Positions 1 through 6,920 of a stretch of 7,527 nt of DNA are shown here, one piece after another. Position 1 is the first letter of the stretch. Each line of letters begins with the position of its first letter. The position numbers and the translations under genes were made by a program. The DNA is taken from positions 1 to 7,527 of the forward strand of contig JAJZWW010000150.1 of NCBI GenBank assembly GCA_021846485.1. Reading direction: 5' to 3'. This DNA comes from Actinomycetes bacterium. GTDB lineage: Bacteria > Actinomycetota > Acidimicrobiia > Acidimicrobiales > Palsa-688. The notes under the pieces were generated by a model. It worked only from the letters and a program-made list of their open reading frames with translations, was not told the DNA's origin and ran no database searches.

Positions 1-130
1 GGCCCGCCCGGCCCTCCGTGCCGCGCCCGTCGCGCCGACGCCGGCAGTGTCGACGCTGGCCGTTCGCCCGCGGCGTGCGGGAGGATGGGGGGACGGCTCC
101 GCGGGGGGGAACGGCCCGCCCGGGAGAGCC

Positions 131-138
131 GGAGGAGG
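131..138 (+). promoter_or_regulatory. Ribosome binding site of the acyl-CoA ligase
   Basis: GGAGGAGG is complementary to the 16S 3' end and lies 4-7 nt before GTG 143, but 16 nt before ATG 155. This decides the start in favour of GTG 143. No clear promoter was recognised in bases 1-130, which are G+C-rich and show no credible gene. Confidence 0.6.
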
Positions 139-142
139 ATCA

Positions 143-1789
143 GTGCGCGCGACCATGCAGGACGCCCAGCTCACCATCCCGGCGATCTTCCGTCACGGCG
201 CCCGGGTGCACTCGGACTCCCGGGTCCTCACCTTCGACGGGGAGGCGTGCCGTGAGGCGAGCTTCGCCGAGGTGGCCGCGCGGGTGGAGCGCCTTGCTGC
301 CGCTCTCCGGAGGCTCGGCGTAGGGGAGGGCGACACCGTCGGCACCTTCATGTGGAACGACCAGCAGCACCTCGAGGCCTACTTCGCGGTGCCCGCCCTC
401 GGAGCGGTGCTGCACACTCTCAACCTACGGCTGTTCCCCCAGCAGCTCGCTCACGTGGTCAACGAGGCCGAGGACAAGGTCGTGGTGGTGGGTTCCACCG
501 TGCTGCCCCTGCTCGCCCGGGTGGCTGGCGAGATGAAGACCGTCGAGCGCTACGTGGTCGTCGAGGACGGCGCGCCGGTCGAGGCGTCGATCGTCGGCCA
601 GCTCGGCGCGGAGGTGCTCGACTACGAGGAGCTGCTCGCCGCGGAGCCGGGAGGTGTGGAGTGGCCCGAGCTGGACGAGCGGGCAGCGGCGGCCATGTGC
701 TACACGAGCGGCACCACCGGCGACCCCAAAGGGGTCGTGTACAGCCACCGCTCCACCTGGCTGCACGCGTTCGCCTACAACAACGCCGCGCCCGACCTGC
801 CGCTCGGAGACCGGGACCGGGCGCTGGTGGTCGTGCCGATGTTCCACGTCAACGCCTGGGGCTGGCCCTTCGTGGCCTGGATGCACGGCTCCGACATGGT
901 CATGCCCTCCCGTTTCTTGCAGGGCGAGCCCCTCGCACGCCTCCTCGCGTCGACCCGGGCCACGGTGTCGGCGGGGGTGCCGACCATCTGGAGCGAAGTG
1001 CTCGGCTACCTGCGAGAGCATCCCGAGCTCGACCTGTCGGCTCTGAGGGGCCTGATCTCCGGTGGCGCCGCTCTGCCCCCCAAGCTCGTCACCGGCTACG
1101 ACGAGCTCGGGATCCTCGTGTTCCAGGGGTGGGGAATGACCGAGACGAGCCCTGTCTGCGCGGTGAGCGTGCCGCCCCGGGGCGCAGCGCGCGACGACCC
1201 TTCGTGGAGGCTGGCGACCGGTCGGATCGTCCCCGGCGTCGAGGTCCGCATCATCGCCGACGACGGCAGTGAGGCTCCCTGGGACGGGGCGACCACCGGC
1301 GAGATCGAGGTGCGGGGCCCGTGGATCACCGGCGGCTACCACTTCGACCCCGCTCCGGAGAAGTTCCACGACGGCTGGCTGCGTACCGGCGACATCGGCA
1401 GCGTCGACTCCCGCGGTTTCCTGCGGATCAGCGATCGACTGAAGGACGTGATCAAGTCGGGGGGTGAGTGGATCTCCTCGGTGGAGCTGGAGAACGGGAT
1501 CATGAGCCACCCCGACGTCGCCGAGGCCACCGTGATCGGCGTGCCCGACGACAAGTGGGGGGAGCGCCCCCTGGCGGTGGTCGTCCGCCGGGAGGGGGCG
1601 GAGGTGACCTCCGAGGACCTCCGCCGGTTCCTCGCCGACCGGGTGGCCCGCTGGTGGCTGCCCGAGCGCTGGGCATTCTTGGACGCGGTCCCGAAGACCT
1701 CCGTCGGCAAGTTCGACAAGAAGGTGCTGCGCCAGCGGGCCTCCGCCGGCGAGCTCGCCGTCGAGGCGGTCCGGGCCGAGCCGAGCTGA
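143..1789 (+). CDS. Medium/long-chain fatty-acid--CoA ligase (AMP-dependent synthetase/ligase family, AlkK/FadD-like)
   Basis: Predicted to activate a fatty acid with ATP to an acyl-AMP and then form the CoA thioester, feeding beta-oxidation or lipid synthesis in the cytoplasm. With GTG 143 as start the protein is 548 aa, normal for the family. Visible motifs in order: P-loop YTSGTTGDPKG (residues 187-197), MFHVNAWGWPF (233-243, typical of AlkK-like ligases), GWGMTETSP (329-337), GWLRTGD (411-417) with the hinge DRLKDVIKSGGEW just after, and the C-terminal PKTSVGKFDKK with catalytic Lys523. GTG 143 is preferred because GGAGGAGG at 131-138 is well spaced for it; ATG 155 (544 aa) lies too far from that site, and a GTG at 47 would add a Gly/Arg-rich stretch unlike the family. 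The gene stands alone on its strand and converges on ctaG. Chain-length preference cannot be read from sequence; the family call is firm. Confidence 0.93.
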   Translation: MRATMQDAQLTIPAIFRHGARVHSDSRVLTFDGEACREASFAEVAARVERLAAALRRLGVGEGDTVGTFMWNDQQHLEAYFAVPALGAVLHTLNLRLFPQQLAHVVNEAEDKVVVVGSTVLPLLARVAGEMKTVERYVVVEDGAPVEASIVGQLGAEVLDYEELLAAEPGGVEWPELDERAAAAMCYTSGTTGDPKGVVYSHRSTWLHAFAYNNAAPDLPLGDRDRALVVVPMFHVNAWGWPFVAWMHGSDMVMPSRFLQGEPLARLLASTRATVSAGVPTIWSEVLGYLREHPELDLSALRGLISGGAALPPKLVTGYDELGILVFQGWGMTETSPVCAVSVPPRGAARDDPSWRLATGRIVPGVEVRIIADDGSEAPWDGATTGEIEVRGPWITGGYHFDPAPEKFHDGWLRTGDIGSVDSRGFLRISDRLKDVIKSGGEWISSVELENGIMSHPDVAEATVIGVPDDKWGERPLAVVVRREGAEVTSEDLRRFLADRVARWWLPERWAFLDAVPKTSVGKFDKKVLRQRASAGELAVEAVRAEPS

Positions 1790-1792
1790 GCC

Positions 1793-1820
1793 CCGGGGCC
1801 CGGCCGGCGGTCAGCCCCGG
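1793..1820. terminator. Candidate bidirectional terminator hairpin between convergent genes
   Basis: CCGGGGC (1793-1799) and GCCCCGG (1814-1820) form a perfect 7-bp stem with a 14-nt loop. It sits between the ligase stop (1787-1789) and the ctaG stop (1811-1813), whose stop codon lies in the loop. It could serve both strands. There is no T-run on either side, so it is not a classic intrinsic terminator. Such U-poor hairpins are common in high-GC actinobacteria, but in this base composition chance stems are also frequent. Confidence 0.4.
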
Positions 1821-2755
1821 CGCAAGGAGCGCAGGGTGGCGGCCATCCCCGCTCCCGCCGGAGGCGGGGCCGGCAGCGCCTCGCCGGAGTCGAGCCGGGC
1901 GTCGAGCCGGCGGGCCAGGCGGGCGTCGGAGCGGACCCACTCCAGGTAGATCGGCACGCCGGCCACGACGGTCGCCAGTTCACTGGCCACCCACAGGACC
2001 GCCCCTCCGTGGTGGGAGCTGGCGAGGGTGTACATCGGGGCGAGGGTGGTCCGTTGGTACATGATGGCGATCGAGAGGAACGACTCGAGCGGCACGCCGA
2101 TCCCGAGGTTGATGAACCGCAGCCCCGGGCTCGGTCGCCCCCCGGGGATCGGGTCCACACCGACCATCGGCCACCAGAACAGGGTGGCCCCGAAGAGGAA
2201 CCCGAGGTTGATCAGGTCCATGAGCCACATGTGCGCCATGGCGTAACCGAGCGCCGGGGACAGGAAGAAGGCGTACATCGACAGGTAGTACAAGAAGAAC
2301 ACCGTGACCGGGTGGCGGACCACGGCGAACGCCCGGGAGTGGAGCGCCCCGAGCAGGAGCGTCTTGCGCCGCCGTGGGGAGGTCTGCAGCAGGAGGGTCA
2401 TTGGTGCCCCGAGCGCCCCGAGGGGTGGCGCGACGACCATGAGCATCAGGTGCTGGACGATGTGGGCGACGAAGGTGTAGCCCGCGTACGTGGCGACCGA
2501 CGAGCAGAGCGCCACCCAAACCGAGGCCAGGCCGGCGAGGAACGCCACGGTCCGCCACGGCGACCAGGTCCGTCCCCGGGCGTCGAGGCGGTCCACCGCC
2601 CGCACGTACCATGCGGCGACCGCGACGAGCACCACGTCCACTCCGACGGTGAACGGCCCCCAGCTCCAGGCGAGCAGCAGGTGGCGAAGGTCGACCGCCG
2701 GCTCGCGCCCCATGTGCACGACCGTCGCGGCGGGGAGGATGGTGGAGGCGAGCAT
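1811..2755 (-). CDS. ctaG: Cytochrome c oxidase assembly protein, CtaG (caa3_CtaG) family
   Basis: A 314-aa polytopic membrane protein of the Bacillus-type CtaG family, needed for assembly of functional caa3/aa3 cytochrome oxidase, probably by helping copper reach the Cu centres. The family is unrelated to Cox11, which is also called CtaG. About seven hydrophobic segments are visible, near residues 37-52, 67-84, 93-122, 149-167, 172-198, 213-232 and 250-270. The signature HIVQHLMLMVVAPPL (98-112), with His98, Gln101 and His102, lies in the third; further His/Met residues (AHMWLMD, 174-180) could bind copper. The C-terminal 40 residues are a basic, Pro/Ala-rich tail. It starts 19 bp after the upstream hydrolase gene, so the two are probably co-transcribed. 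No good ribosome site precedes ATG 2755; Met15 (ATG at 2713-2711) is an alternative that also lacks one. No oxidase genes lie in the window. Confidence 0.88.
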   Translation of the reverse strand: MLASTILPAATVVHMGREPAVDLRHLLLAWSWGPFTVGVDVVLVAVAAWYVRAVDRLDARGRTWSPWRTVAFLAGLASVWVALCSSVATYAGYTFVAHIVQHLMLMVVAPPLGALGAPMTLLLQTSPRRRKTLLLGALHSRAFAVVRHPVTVFFLYYLSMYAFFLSPALGYAMAHMWLMDLINLGFLFGATLFWWPMVGVDPIPGGRPSPGLRFINLGIGVPLESFLSIAIMYQRTTLAPMYTLASSHHGGAVLWVASELATVVAGVPIYLEWVRSDARLARRLDARLDSGEALPAPPPAGAGMAATLRSLRRG

Positions 2756-2774
2756 GGGTGCGCTGCGGAGCCTA

Positions 2775-3797
2775 CTACTCCGTCGGGCCCGGGGCCCAGC
2801 CGCCTTGCCCCGCCCCGCCGCCCAGGGGCGGCAGGGCTTCCCGAGCGGGTAGGTCTCGGAGGTAGGACACCAGCCCGGTGAAGTAGGTGTCCTGGTCGTC
2901 GTACATCGCCAGGTGGCTGCCCTCCGGGCAGTGGAGGTGGCTGCCCCTCGGGAGGCGTCCGGCCATCATCTCCATGTGGGCCGGGTCCATGGTGTCGTGG
3001 CGGGCGCCGATCACGAGCGTCGGGACCCCGATGCGGGCGAGGTCTCCCACCCGGTCCCAGTGCGCCAGGCTCGCTTTGGGGCTCATGCCCATCTCGCTCG
3101 GGCCCTGCATGGGGACGTAGATCGCCGGGTTGATGTGGCCGAGACCCCGGACGACGGGGTCGGGCCAGTCCGCTACCGGTATCCGGATGGTGTGCTCGGT
3201 GTAGTAGTGCTCGAACAGTAGCTCCATGTAGCGGGGGTCATCGGTCTCGCCTCGTTGCTCGTAGCCGAGGATCTCCGCGAGCACCGCCTGGTCCATCGCG
3301 GGCATGAGGACCTCGTGGGCGTAGGCGGTGTAGGCGGGCGCGCTGGCCATCATGTTGGAGATCACCAGCCCCCGCAGGTGGTCCTGGTGGGCGAGGGCGT
3401 ACTCGATGGCGAGGATCCCGCCCCAGGAGTGCCCGAGGACCACCAGGCTGTCCCGGTCGAGGCCGAGCGCCCGGCGGACCTGCTCGACCTCGTCGACGAA
3501 GCGCTCCAGGTCCCAGAGGGACGGGTCGTCGGGCTGGTCGGATCGGCCGGACCCCAGCTGGTCGTAGTAGTAGTACTCGACGCCGGCGGCCGGCAGGAAG
3601 CTGTCGCACGCCTCGAGGTACTCGTGGGTGGCGCCCGGGCCGCCGTGCAGCAGGAGCAGGGTCAGCTCGGGGTTGTTGCCGGTCCGCTTCGTCCACACCG
3701 AGAACGTGCCCGCCGGCGTCTCGACCGGTACGCGGCGGGAGCCCCCCGCCAGGCGGTCCGCCCGGCCGGAGCTGTCCAGGTACCCCTCGGGCGTCAT
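2775..3797 (-). CDS. pip: Proline iminopeptidase-family alpha/beta hydrolase (peptidase family S33)
   Basis: A 340-aa cytosolic serine hydrolase expected to remove N-terminal proline from peptides or to cleave related amino-acid amides. Visible: oxyanion-hole motif HGGPG (51-55), YDQLGSGRSD (78-87), nucleophile elbow GHSWGG (122-127, Ser124), SNMMAS (147-152, characteristic of this subfamily), likely catalytic Asp268 in GARHDTMD and His295 in EGSHLAMYDD. All triad residues are present, so it should be active. The last 20 or so residues are a Gly/Pro-rich tail beyond the usual fold. ATG 3797 is chosen because GGGAGGGG lies just upstream on the minus strand; an open frame continues to 4091 but encodes low-complexity sequence unlike the family. 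It is the first gene of a probable two-gene operon with ctaG and is divergent from the CLC gene. Whether it prefers proline peptides or amides (L-amino-acid amidase) is not decidable here. Confidence 0.92.
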   Translation of the reverse strand: MTPEGYLDSSGRADRLAGGSRRVPVETPAGTFSVWTKRTGNNPELTLLLLHGGPGATHEYLEACDSFLPAAGVEYYYYDQLGSGRSDQPDDPSLWDLERFVDEVEQVRRALGLDRDSLVVLGHSWGGILAIEYALAHQDHLRGLVISNMMASAPAYTAYAHEVLMPAMDQAVLAEILGYEQRGETDDPRYMELLFEHYYTEHTIRIPVADWPDPVVRGLGHINPAIYVPMQGPSEMGMSPKASLAHWDRVGDLARIGVPTLVIGARHDTMDPAHMEMMAGRLPRGSHLHCPEGSHLAMYDDQDTYFTGLVSYLRDLPAREALPPLGGGAGQGGWAPGPTE

Positions 3798-3801
3798 CCC
3801 G

Positions 3802-3809
3802 CCCCTCCC
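3802..3809 (-). promoter_or_regulatory. Ribosome binding site of the iminopeptidase-like hydrolase
   Basis: Read on the minus strand, GGGAGGGG precedes ATG 3797, with the GGAGG core 6 nt from the start. It supports ATG 3797 over the longer open frame. Confidence 0.6.
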
Positions 3810-3841
3810 GGTCGTGGTCGATCCTGGCGCCGAGCCAGCCT

Positions 3842-3859
3842 GTCGAGAAGGTACTCGAC
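3842..3859. promoter_or_regulatory. Perfect 6-6-6 dyad in the divergent intergenic region (candidate operator)
   Basis: GTCGAG (3842-3847), spacer AAGGTA, then CTCGAC (3854-3859) form a perfect inverted repeat. It lies 45 bp upstream of the hydrolase start and about 100 bp upstream of the CLC start, in the 160-bp gap between the two divergent genes. Position and symmetry fit an operator for a dimeric regulator, but no second copy and no regulator gene were seen, so function is inferred. Confidence 0.3.
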
Positions 3860-3899
3860 GCCGCCGGCGCCACGGTCGCGAAGGGGCGAGGCCCCCCGG

Positions 3900-3905
3900 T
3901 AGGGT
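3900..3905 (+). promoter_or_regulatory. Possible -10 element for the CLC gene
   Basis: TAGGGT resembles actinobacterial -10 hexamers (TAnnnT). A weak -35 candidate TCGCGA (3876-3881, three matches to TTGACA) lies 18 bp upstream. Transcription would begin near 3912, giving a leader of about 45 nt before GTG 3958. The -35 is poor, so this is only suggestive. Confidence 0.2.
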
Positions 3906-3944
3906 CAGGGTCGATGCCGCCAGCTTCCCCCGACCGCCGTCGCT

Positions 3945-3950
3945 GGAGGG
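3945..3950 (+). promoter_or_regulatory. Ribosome binding site of the CLC gene
   Basis: GGAGGG lies 7 nt before GTG 3958, the best start in an open frame that reaches back to 3628. Choosing it avoids a long antisense overlap with the hydrolase gene. Confidence 0.55.
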
Positions 3951-3957
3951 TGGCGGG

Positions 3958-6117
3958 GTGACCGGGGAGCCCGCAGCAGGCTCCGGTGCAGGGGCGCCGG
4001 CCGGGGCCGACCCCCCGCCCGGCGGCACAGCGGCGGCCTTGCGGCCGAGCGCGTGGCGGGCGGTCGGCAGCCGGGTCGGCGGGTTGGTCAACTCGTCGGA
4101 CTACTGGGTGAAGTGGCTGATCCTCGGCGCGATGATCGGGGTGATCGCCGGCCTCGGGGCGGTGGTGTTCTACGAGAGCCTGGCCTACGCCACCAAGCTG
4201 TTCCTCGGGATCCTCGTCGGCTACCAGGTGCCGACCCCGGCGGGGGAGGGGGGTCTCGCCGGCTCGGCCCACTTCGCCCGGCCGTGGGCGCTCCCCCTGG
4301 TGGTCGGTCTCGGCGGGCTGGCGTCGGGCTGGCTGGTGTACACCTTCGCCCCCGAGGCCGAGGGTCACGGCACCGACGCGGCGATCACCGCCATCCACGA
4401 GAACCCCCGCGGGATCCGGCTGGTGGCCGTGGCGGTCAAGATCGTCGCCTCCGCGCTCACCATCGGCTCGGGGGGCTCGGGCGGCCGGGAGGGTCCGACG
4501 GCGCAGATCAGCGCCGGGTTCGGGTCGTTCCTGGCCCGCATCTTCGACCTGTCGCCGGGCGACGGGCGCATCGCCGTGTCGGTGGGGATCGGGTCGGGCA
4601 TCGGAGCGATCTTCTCTGCTCCCTTCGGCGGGGCGGTGCTTGCCGCGGACATCGTGTACCGCGACGACTTCGAGTTCGCCGCGATCCTCCCGGGCGCGAT
4701 CGCGTCGATCGTCGCCTACACGATCTTCGGTGCGGTGGAGGGCTTCAGGCCGCTGTTCGCGGTGGCCGGGACCTACCGCTACGACCGGCCGGTCGACCTG
4801 GCCTGGTTCGCGATCATCGGGGTCGTCGCCGGCCTGGTGGCCCTCGGCTATTCGCGGGGCTTCTACGGCGCGGTCCGCCTAGCCCACCGCCTCCCCTTCA
4901 CTGCCAAGCTCCGGCCGGCCCTCGGCGGGCTGGCGGTCGGGGCGCTCGGCCTGGCCCTCCCCGAGGTCCTCGGCACCGGCTACGGCTGGGTGCAGAAGAG
5001 CCTCGGCCCCGAACTGCTCCACCTCCCGCTCTATGCCGTGCTCGCCCTGCCCTTCGCCCGGATCCTCGCCACCTCCCTGTCGATCGGTACCGGGGGCTCG
5101 GGCGGGGTGTTCGGGCCGGGGATGGTGATCGGCGCGTTCAGCGGTGCGGCGGTCTGGCGGTTGCTCGAGCCCGCTTTCCCCCATCTGGTGCCACACGACC
5201 CGGGAGCGTTCGTGATCGTCGGGATGATGGCGTGCTTCGGGTCGATCTCCCGGGCGCCGGTGGCGGTGATGCTGATGGTCGCCGAGATGACCGGGACGAT
5301 CACCCTCCTGGCTCCCGCGCTGGTTGCCGTCGCCCTGGCGTCGCTGATCGTCCGCCGGGCCGACGACAGCATCTACCGGGCCCAGCTGCACACCCGGGCG
5401 GACTCCCCGTCTGCCCGGCTCCACTTCGGTCTGCCTCTCGTGGCCGGCATCCCTGTCCGATCGGTGATGACCCAGCCCCGGCTGGTCCTGGCCGCCTCGG
5501 AGACCGCCGAGGAGGCCCGCAGCCGGATGCAGGAGGCCGACGTGTCGGCCGCGCCGGTGGTCGACGAGCGGGGCCACTACGTGGGCACGGTCAGCGCCCA
5601 GCGCCTCGACGGGCGCCGCGACGAGGTGCGCGTCGGCCGCCACGTCGACGCCACCACCGCCCCTGTGCCGGTCAACGCCCGCCTGGACACCGCTCTCGAG
5701 GCGATCACCCAGGGCAACGGACGCTGGACGGCAGTCGCCGATGGTCGCCGCCACGTGGTTGGCATCGTCGCCATCCAGGACGTGGTTCGCGGCTACCAGG
5801 AGGCGATGAGCTCGAGTGCCGGCACCCTGCGCCGGGTGAGCTCCGGCGCCGTGGCCCTCGAAGAGCGGGCCGGCCCGCGCTCGCCGGTGGTCGGGGTGCC
5901 CCTCCGCGACGCCGATCTGCCCGAGGGGACGGTGATCGTGAGCCTGCAGCGGGGCACCGACTTGGTCTTCGCCACCGGCGACACGGCGATCCATGCGGGG
6001 GACCTGGTGAGCGCCCTCGTGCGACCCGGGAGCGCCGAGGAGGTGGTCCGGGTCATCCGCGGTCCCGGTAACCCGGCCCCCGACTCGGTGGAGACCACCG
6101 GCCCGCAGCTGACCTAG
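3958..6117 (+). CDS. CLC-family chloride channel/transporter with two CBS domains and a TrkA-C (RCK_C) domain
   Basis: A 719-aa inner-membrane anion channel or H+/anion antiporter. Order: a 45-residue Gly/Ala/Pro-rich cytosolic tail; the CLC membrane domain (about 50-475); a CBS pair (about 498-614), likely a nucleotide-sensing module; and a TrkA-C/RCK_C domain (about 642-706), a ligand-binding fold known from potassium transporters. Filter motifs: GHGTD at 136-140 where E. coli ClC has GSGIP; GREGP at 176-180 with the gating glutamate Glu178; GVFGP at 383-387 matching GxFxP; and Tyr473 in DSIYRAQL matching Tyr445. The E. coli proton glutamate (Glu203) aligns by eye with Val233 in AADIVYRDDF, so proton coupling may be altered or absent. 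GTG 3958 is chosen for its ribosome site. The gene is divergent from the hydrolase and converges on the HAD gene. Family is certain; ion specificity and channel versus exchanger are not. Confidence 0.93.
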   Translation: MTGEPAAGSGAGAPAGADPPPGGTAAALRPSAWRAVGSRVGGLVNSSDYWVKWLILGAMIGVIAGLGAVVFYESLAYATKLFLGILVGYQVPTPAGEGGLAGSAHFARPWALPLVVGLGGLASGWLVYTFAPEAEGHGTDAAITAIHENPRGIRLVAVAVKIVASALTIGSGGSGGREGPTAQISAGFGSFLARIFDLSPGDGRIAVSVGIGSGIGAIFSAPFGGAVLAADIVYRDDFEFAAILPGAIASIVAYTIFGAVEGFRPLFAVAGTYRYDRPVDLAWFAIIGVVAGLVALGYSRGFYGAVRLAHRLPFTAKLRPALGGLAVGALGLALPEVLGTGYGWVQKSLGPELLHLPLYAVLALPFARILATSLSIGTGGSGGVFGPGMVIGAFSGAAVWRLLEPAFPHLVPHDPGAFVIVGMMACFGSISRAPVAVMLMVAEMTGTITLLAPALVAVALASLIVRRADDSIYRAQLHTRADSPSARLHFGLPLVAGIPVRSVMTQPRLVLAASETAEEARSRMQEADVSAAPVVDERGHYVGTVSAQRLDGRRDEVRVGRHVDATTAPVPVNARLDTALEAITQGNGRWTAVADGRRHVVGIVAIQDVVRGYQEAMSSSAGTLRRVSSGAVALEERAGPRSPVVGVPLRDADLPEGTVIVSLQRGTDLVFATGDTAIHAGDLVSALVRPGSAEEVVRVIRGPGNPAPDSVETTGPQLT

Positions 6118-6137
6118 CTCGACCTAGCCTAGCTTGG

Positions 6138-6860
6138 CTACGGCCGGCGCCGGCCGGCCTGGTCGAGCAACCGGGCGAGCCCAGTGGCGTCGGCGGCCAC
6201 CGCGGTCGCGCCTGCCCGGTCGAGCCGTCCAACCAGGTCGGGGCTGGCATGAGCGGCGCCGGTGAAGCCGATCACGGTCATCCCGCCGGCCACGCCGGCC
6301 TCCACCCCGTAGGGGCTGTCTTCGACCACGGTGCAACTCTCCGTCCCGGCACCGAGCCGGGATGCGGCGAGGAGGAACAGGTCGGGCGCCGGTTTGCCGC
6401 GCTCGACCATAGCCGCGGAGAAGCGTCGCGCCGGGGGGAAGTAGGCGTCGAGGCTTGCGGTGGCCAGCGAGTGGTCGATGCGCTGCGGGCTGCTCGACGA
6501 AGCCACGCACATCGGCCGGCCGGCGCCGGCCAGGGCGGCGAGCAGCCCGGGCACGCCGGGCACCGCGCGCAGGCCGGCGGTGAAGGCGGCATCCAGGCGG
6601 GCGCGCTTGTCGGCGTCGAAGTCCGGGCCGAGCACCACCCCGAAGCGCTCGGCGACCAGCGTCTTGGTGCTCGCCGCCGACAGTCCGGTGAAGCTTTCCA
6701 GCACCGCGGCTGCGTCGAGGGGGACCCCCCGCGCGCCGAGCAGCTCGGCGGTCACCGCGGCGGCGATCAGCTCGGAGTCGACGAGCGTGCCGTCGCAGTC
6801 GAACAGCACGGGGCCGGCACCCGCCGCTCGCCGCGGAGCCTCGGTCGGGAGCGTTTCCAC
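6138..6860 (-). CDS. HAD-superfamily hydrolase, subfamily IA (YieH/beta-phosphoglucomutase-like phosphatase)
   Basis: A 240-aa cytosolic phosphatase or phosphomutase with the haloacid dehalogenase fold. Motif I is DCDGTLVDSE (residues 21-30), with nucleophile Asp21 and acid/base Asp23. Motif II is Ser121 in MCVASSSSP, motif III Lys156 in RGKPAPD, and motif IV Glu180-Asp181 in VVEDSPYG for Mg2+ binding. A helical cap lies between motifs I and II (about 31-100), as in the class-C1 cap group. The sequence resembles E. coli YieH, a 6-phosphogluconate phosphatase, more than beta-phosphoglucomutase, but the substrate cannot be assigned. The start is GTG 6860 without a visible Shine-Dalgarno; the protein could be leaderless, or start a few codons further in, since about 17 residues precede the first strand. 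The stop is 20 bp from the CLC stop in convergent orientation. Its upstream side borders mobile-element debris. Confidence 0.88.
   Translation of the reverse strand: METLPTEAPRRAAGAGPVLFDCDGTLVDSELIAAAVTAELLGARGVPLDAAAVLESFTGLSAASTKTLVAERFGVVLGPDFDADKRARLDAAFTAGLRAVPGVPGLLAALAGAGRPMCVASSSSPQRIDHSLATASLDAYFPPARRFSAAMVERGKPAPDLFLLAASRLGAGTESCTVVEDSPYGVEAGVAGGMTVIGFTGAAHASPDLVGRLDRAGATAVAADATGLARLLDQAGRRRP
6141..6156. terminator. 16-bp perfect palindrome at the HAD gene end, possible shared terminator
   Basis: CGGCCGGCGCCGGCCG is its own reverse complement. It abuts the HAD stop codon (6138-6140), encodes that protein's last Arg/Pro residues, and lies 23 bp past the CLC stop. It could stall or terminate transcripts arriving from the CLC side. 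There is no T-run, and all-G/C palindromes arise by chance in such DNA. Confidence 0.3.
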
Positions 6861-6920
6861 GCCGGCAGTCTGGCCGACGGCGGCGGGGAGGCGCCCCAGC
6901 CCGCTCGGGCGCGGACGCCG

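Noticed and set aside
425..1510. Long minus-strand open frame (361 codons) opposite the acyl-CoA ligase
   Set aside because: It is antisense to a gene with every family motif; the translation is His/Gly/Arg-rich low-complexity sequence typical of shadow frames in high-GC DNA.
3628..3957. N-terminal extension of the CLC protein
   Set aside because: It would be antisense to the start of the hydrolase, is low-complexity, and has no support comparable to the ribosome site before GTG 3958.
3798..4091. N-terminal extension of the hydrolase to 438 aa
   Set aside because: It overlaps the CLC start, is Pro/Gly/Arg-rich, and ATG 3797 has a good ribosome site and gives a family-like N-terminus.
4053..6071. 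672-codon plus-strand open frame inside the CLC gene
   Set aside because: It is a shifted frame of the CLC gene, dominated by Arg, Gly and Pro, with no recognisable fold or motif.
6112..6140. Cluster of CTAG/TAG motifs between the CLC and HAD stops
   Set aside because: It provides stops in several frames on both strands, but the repeats are only 4-5 bases and form no stable structure; probably incidental.
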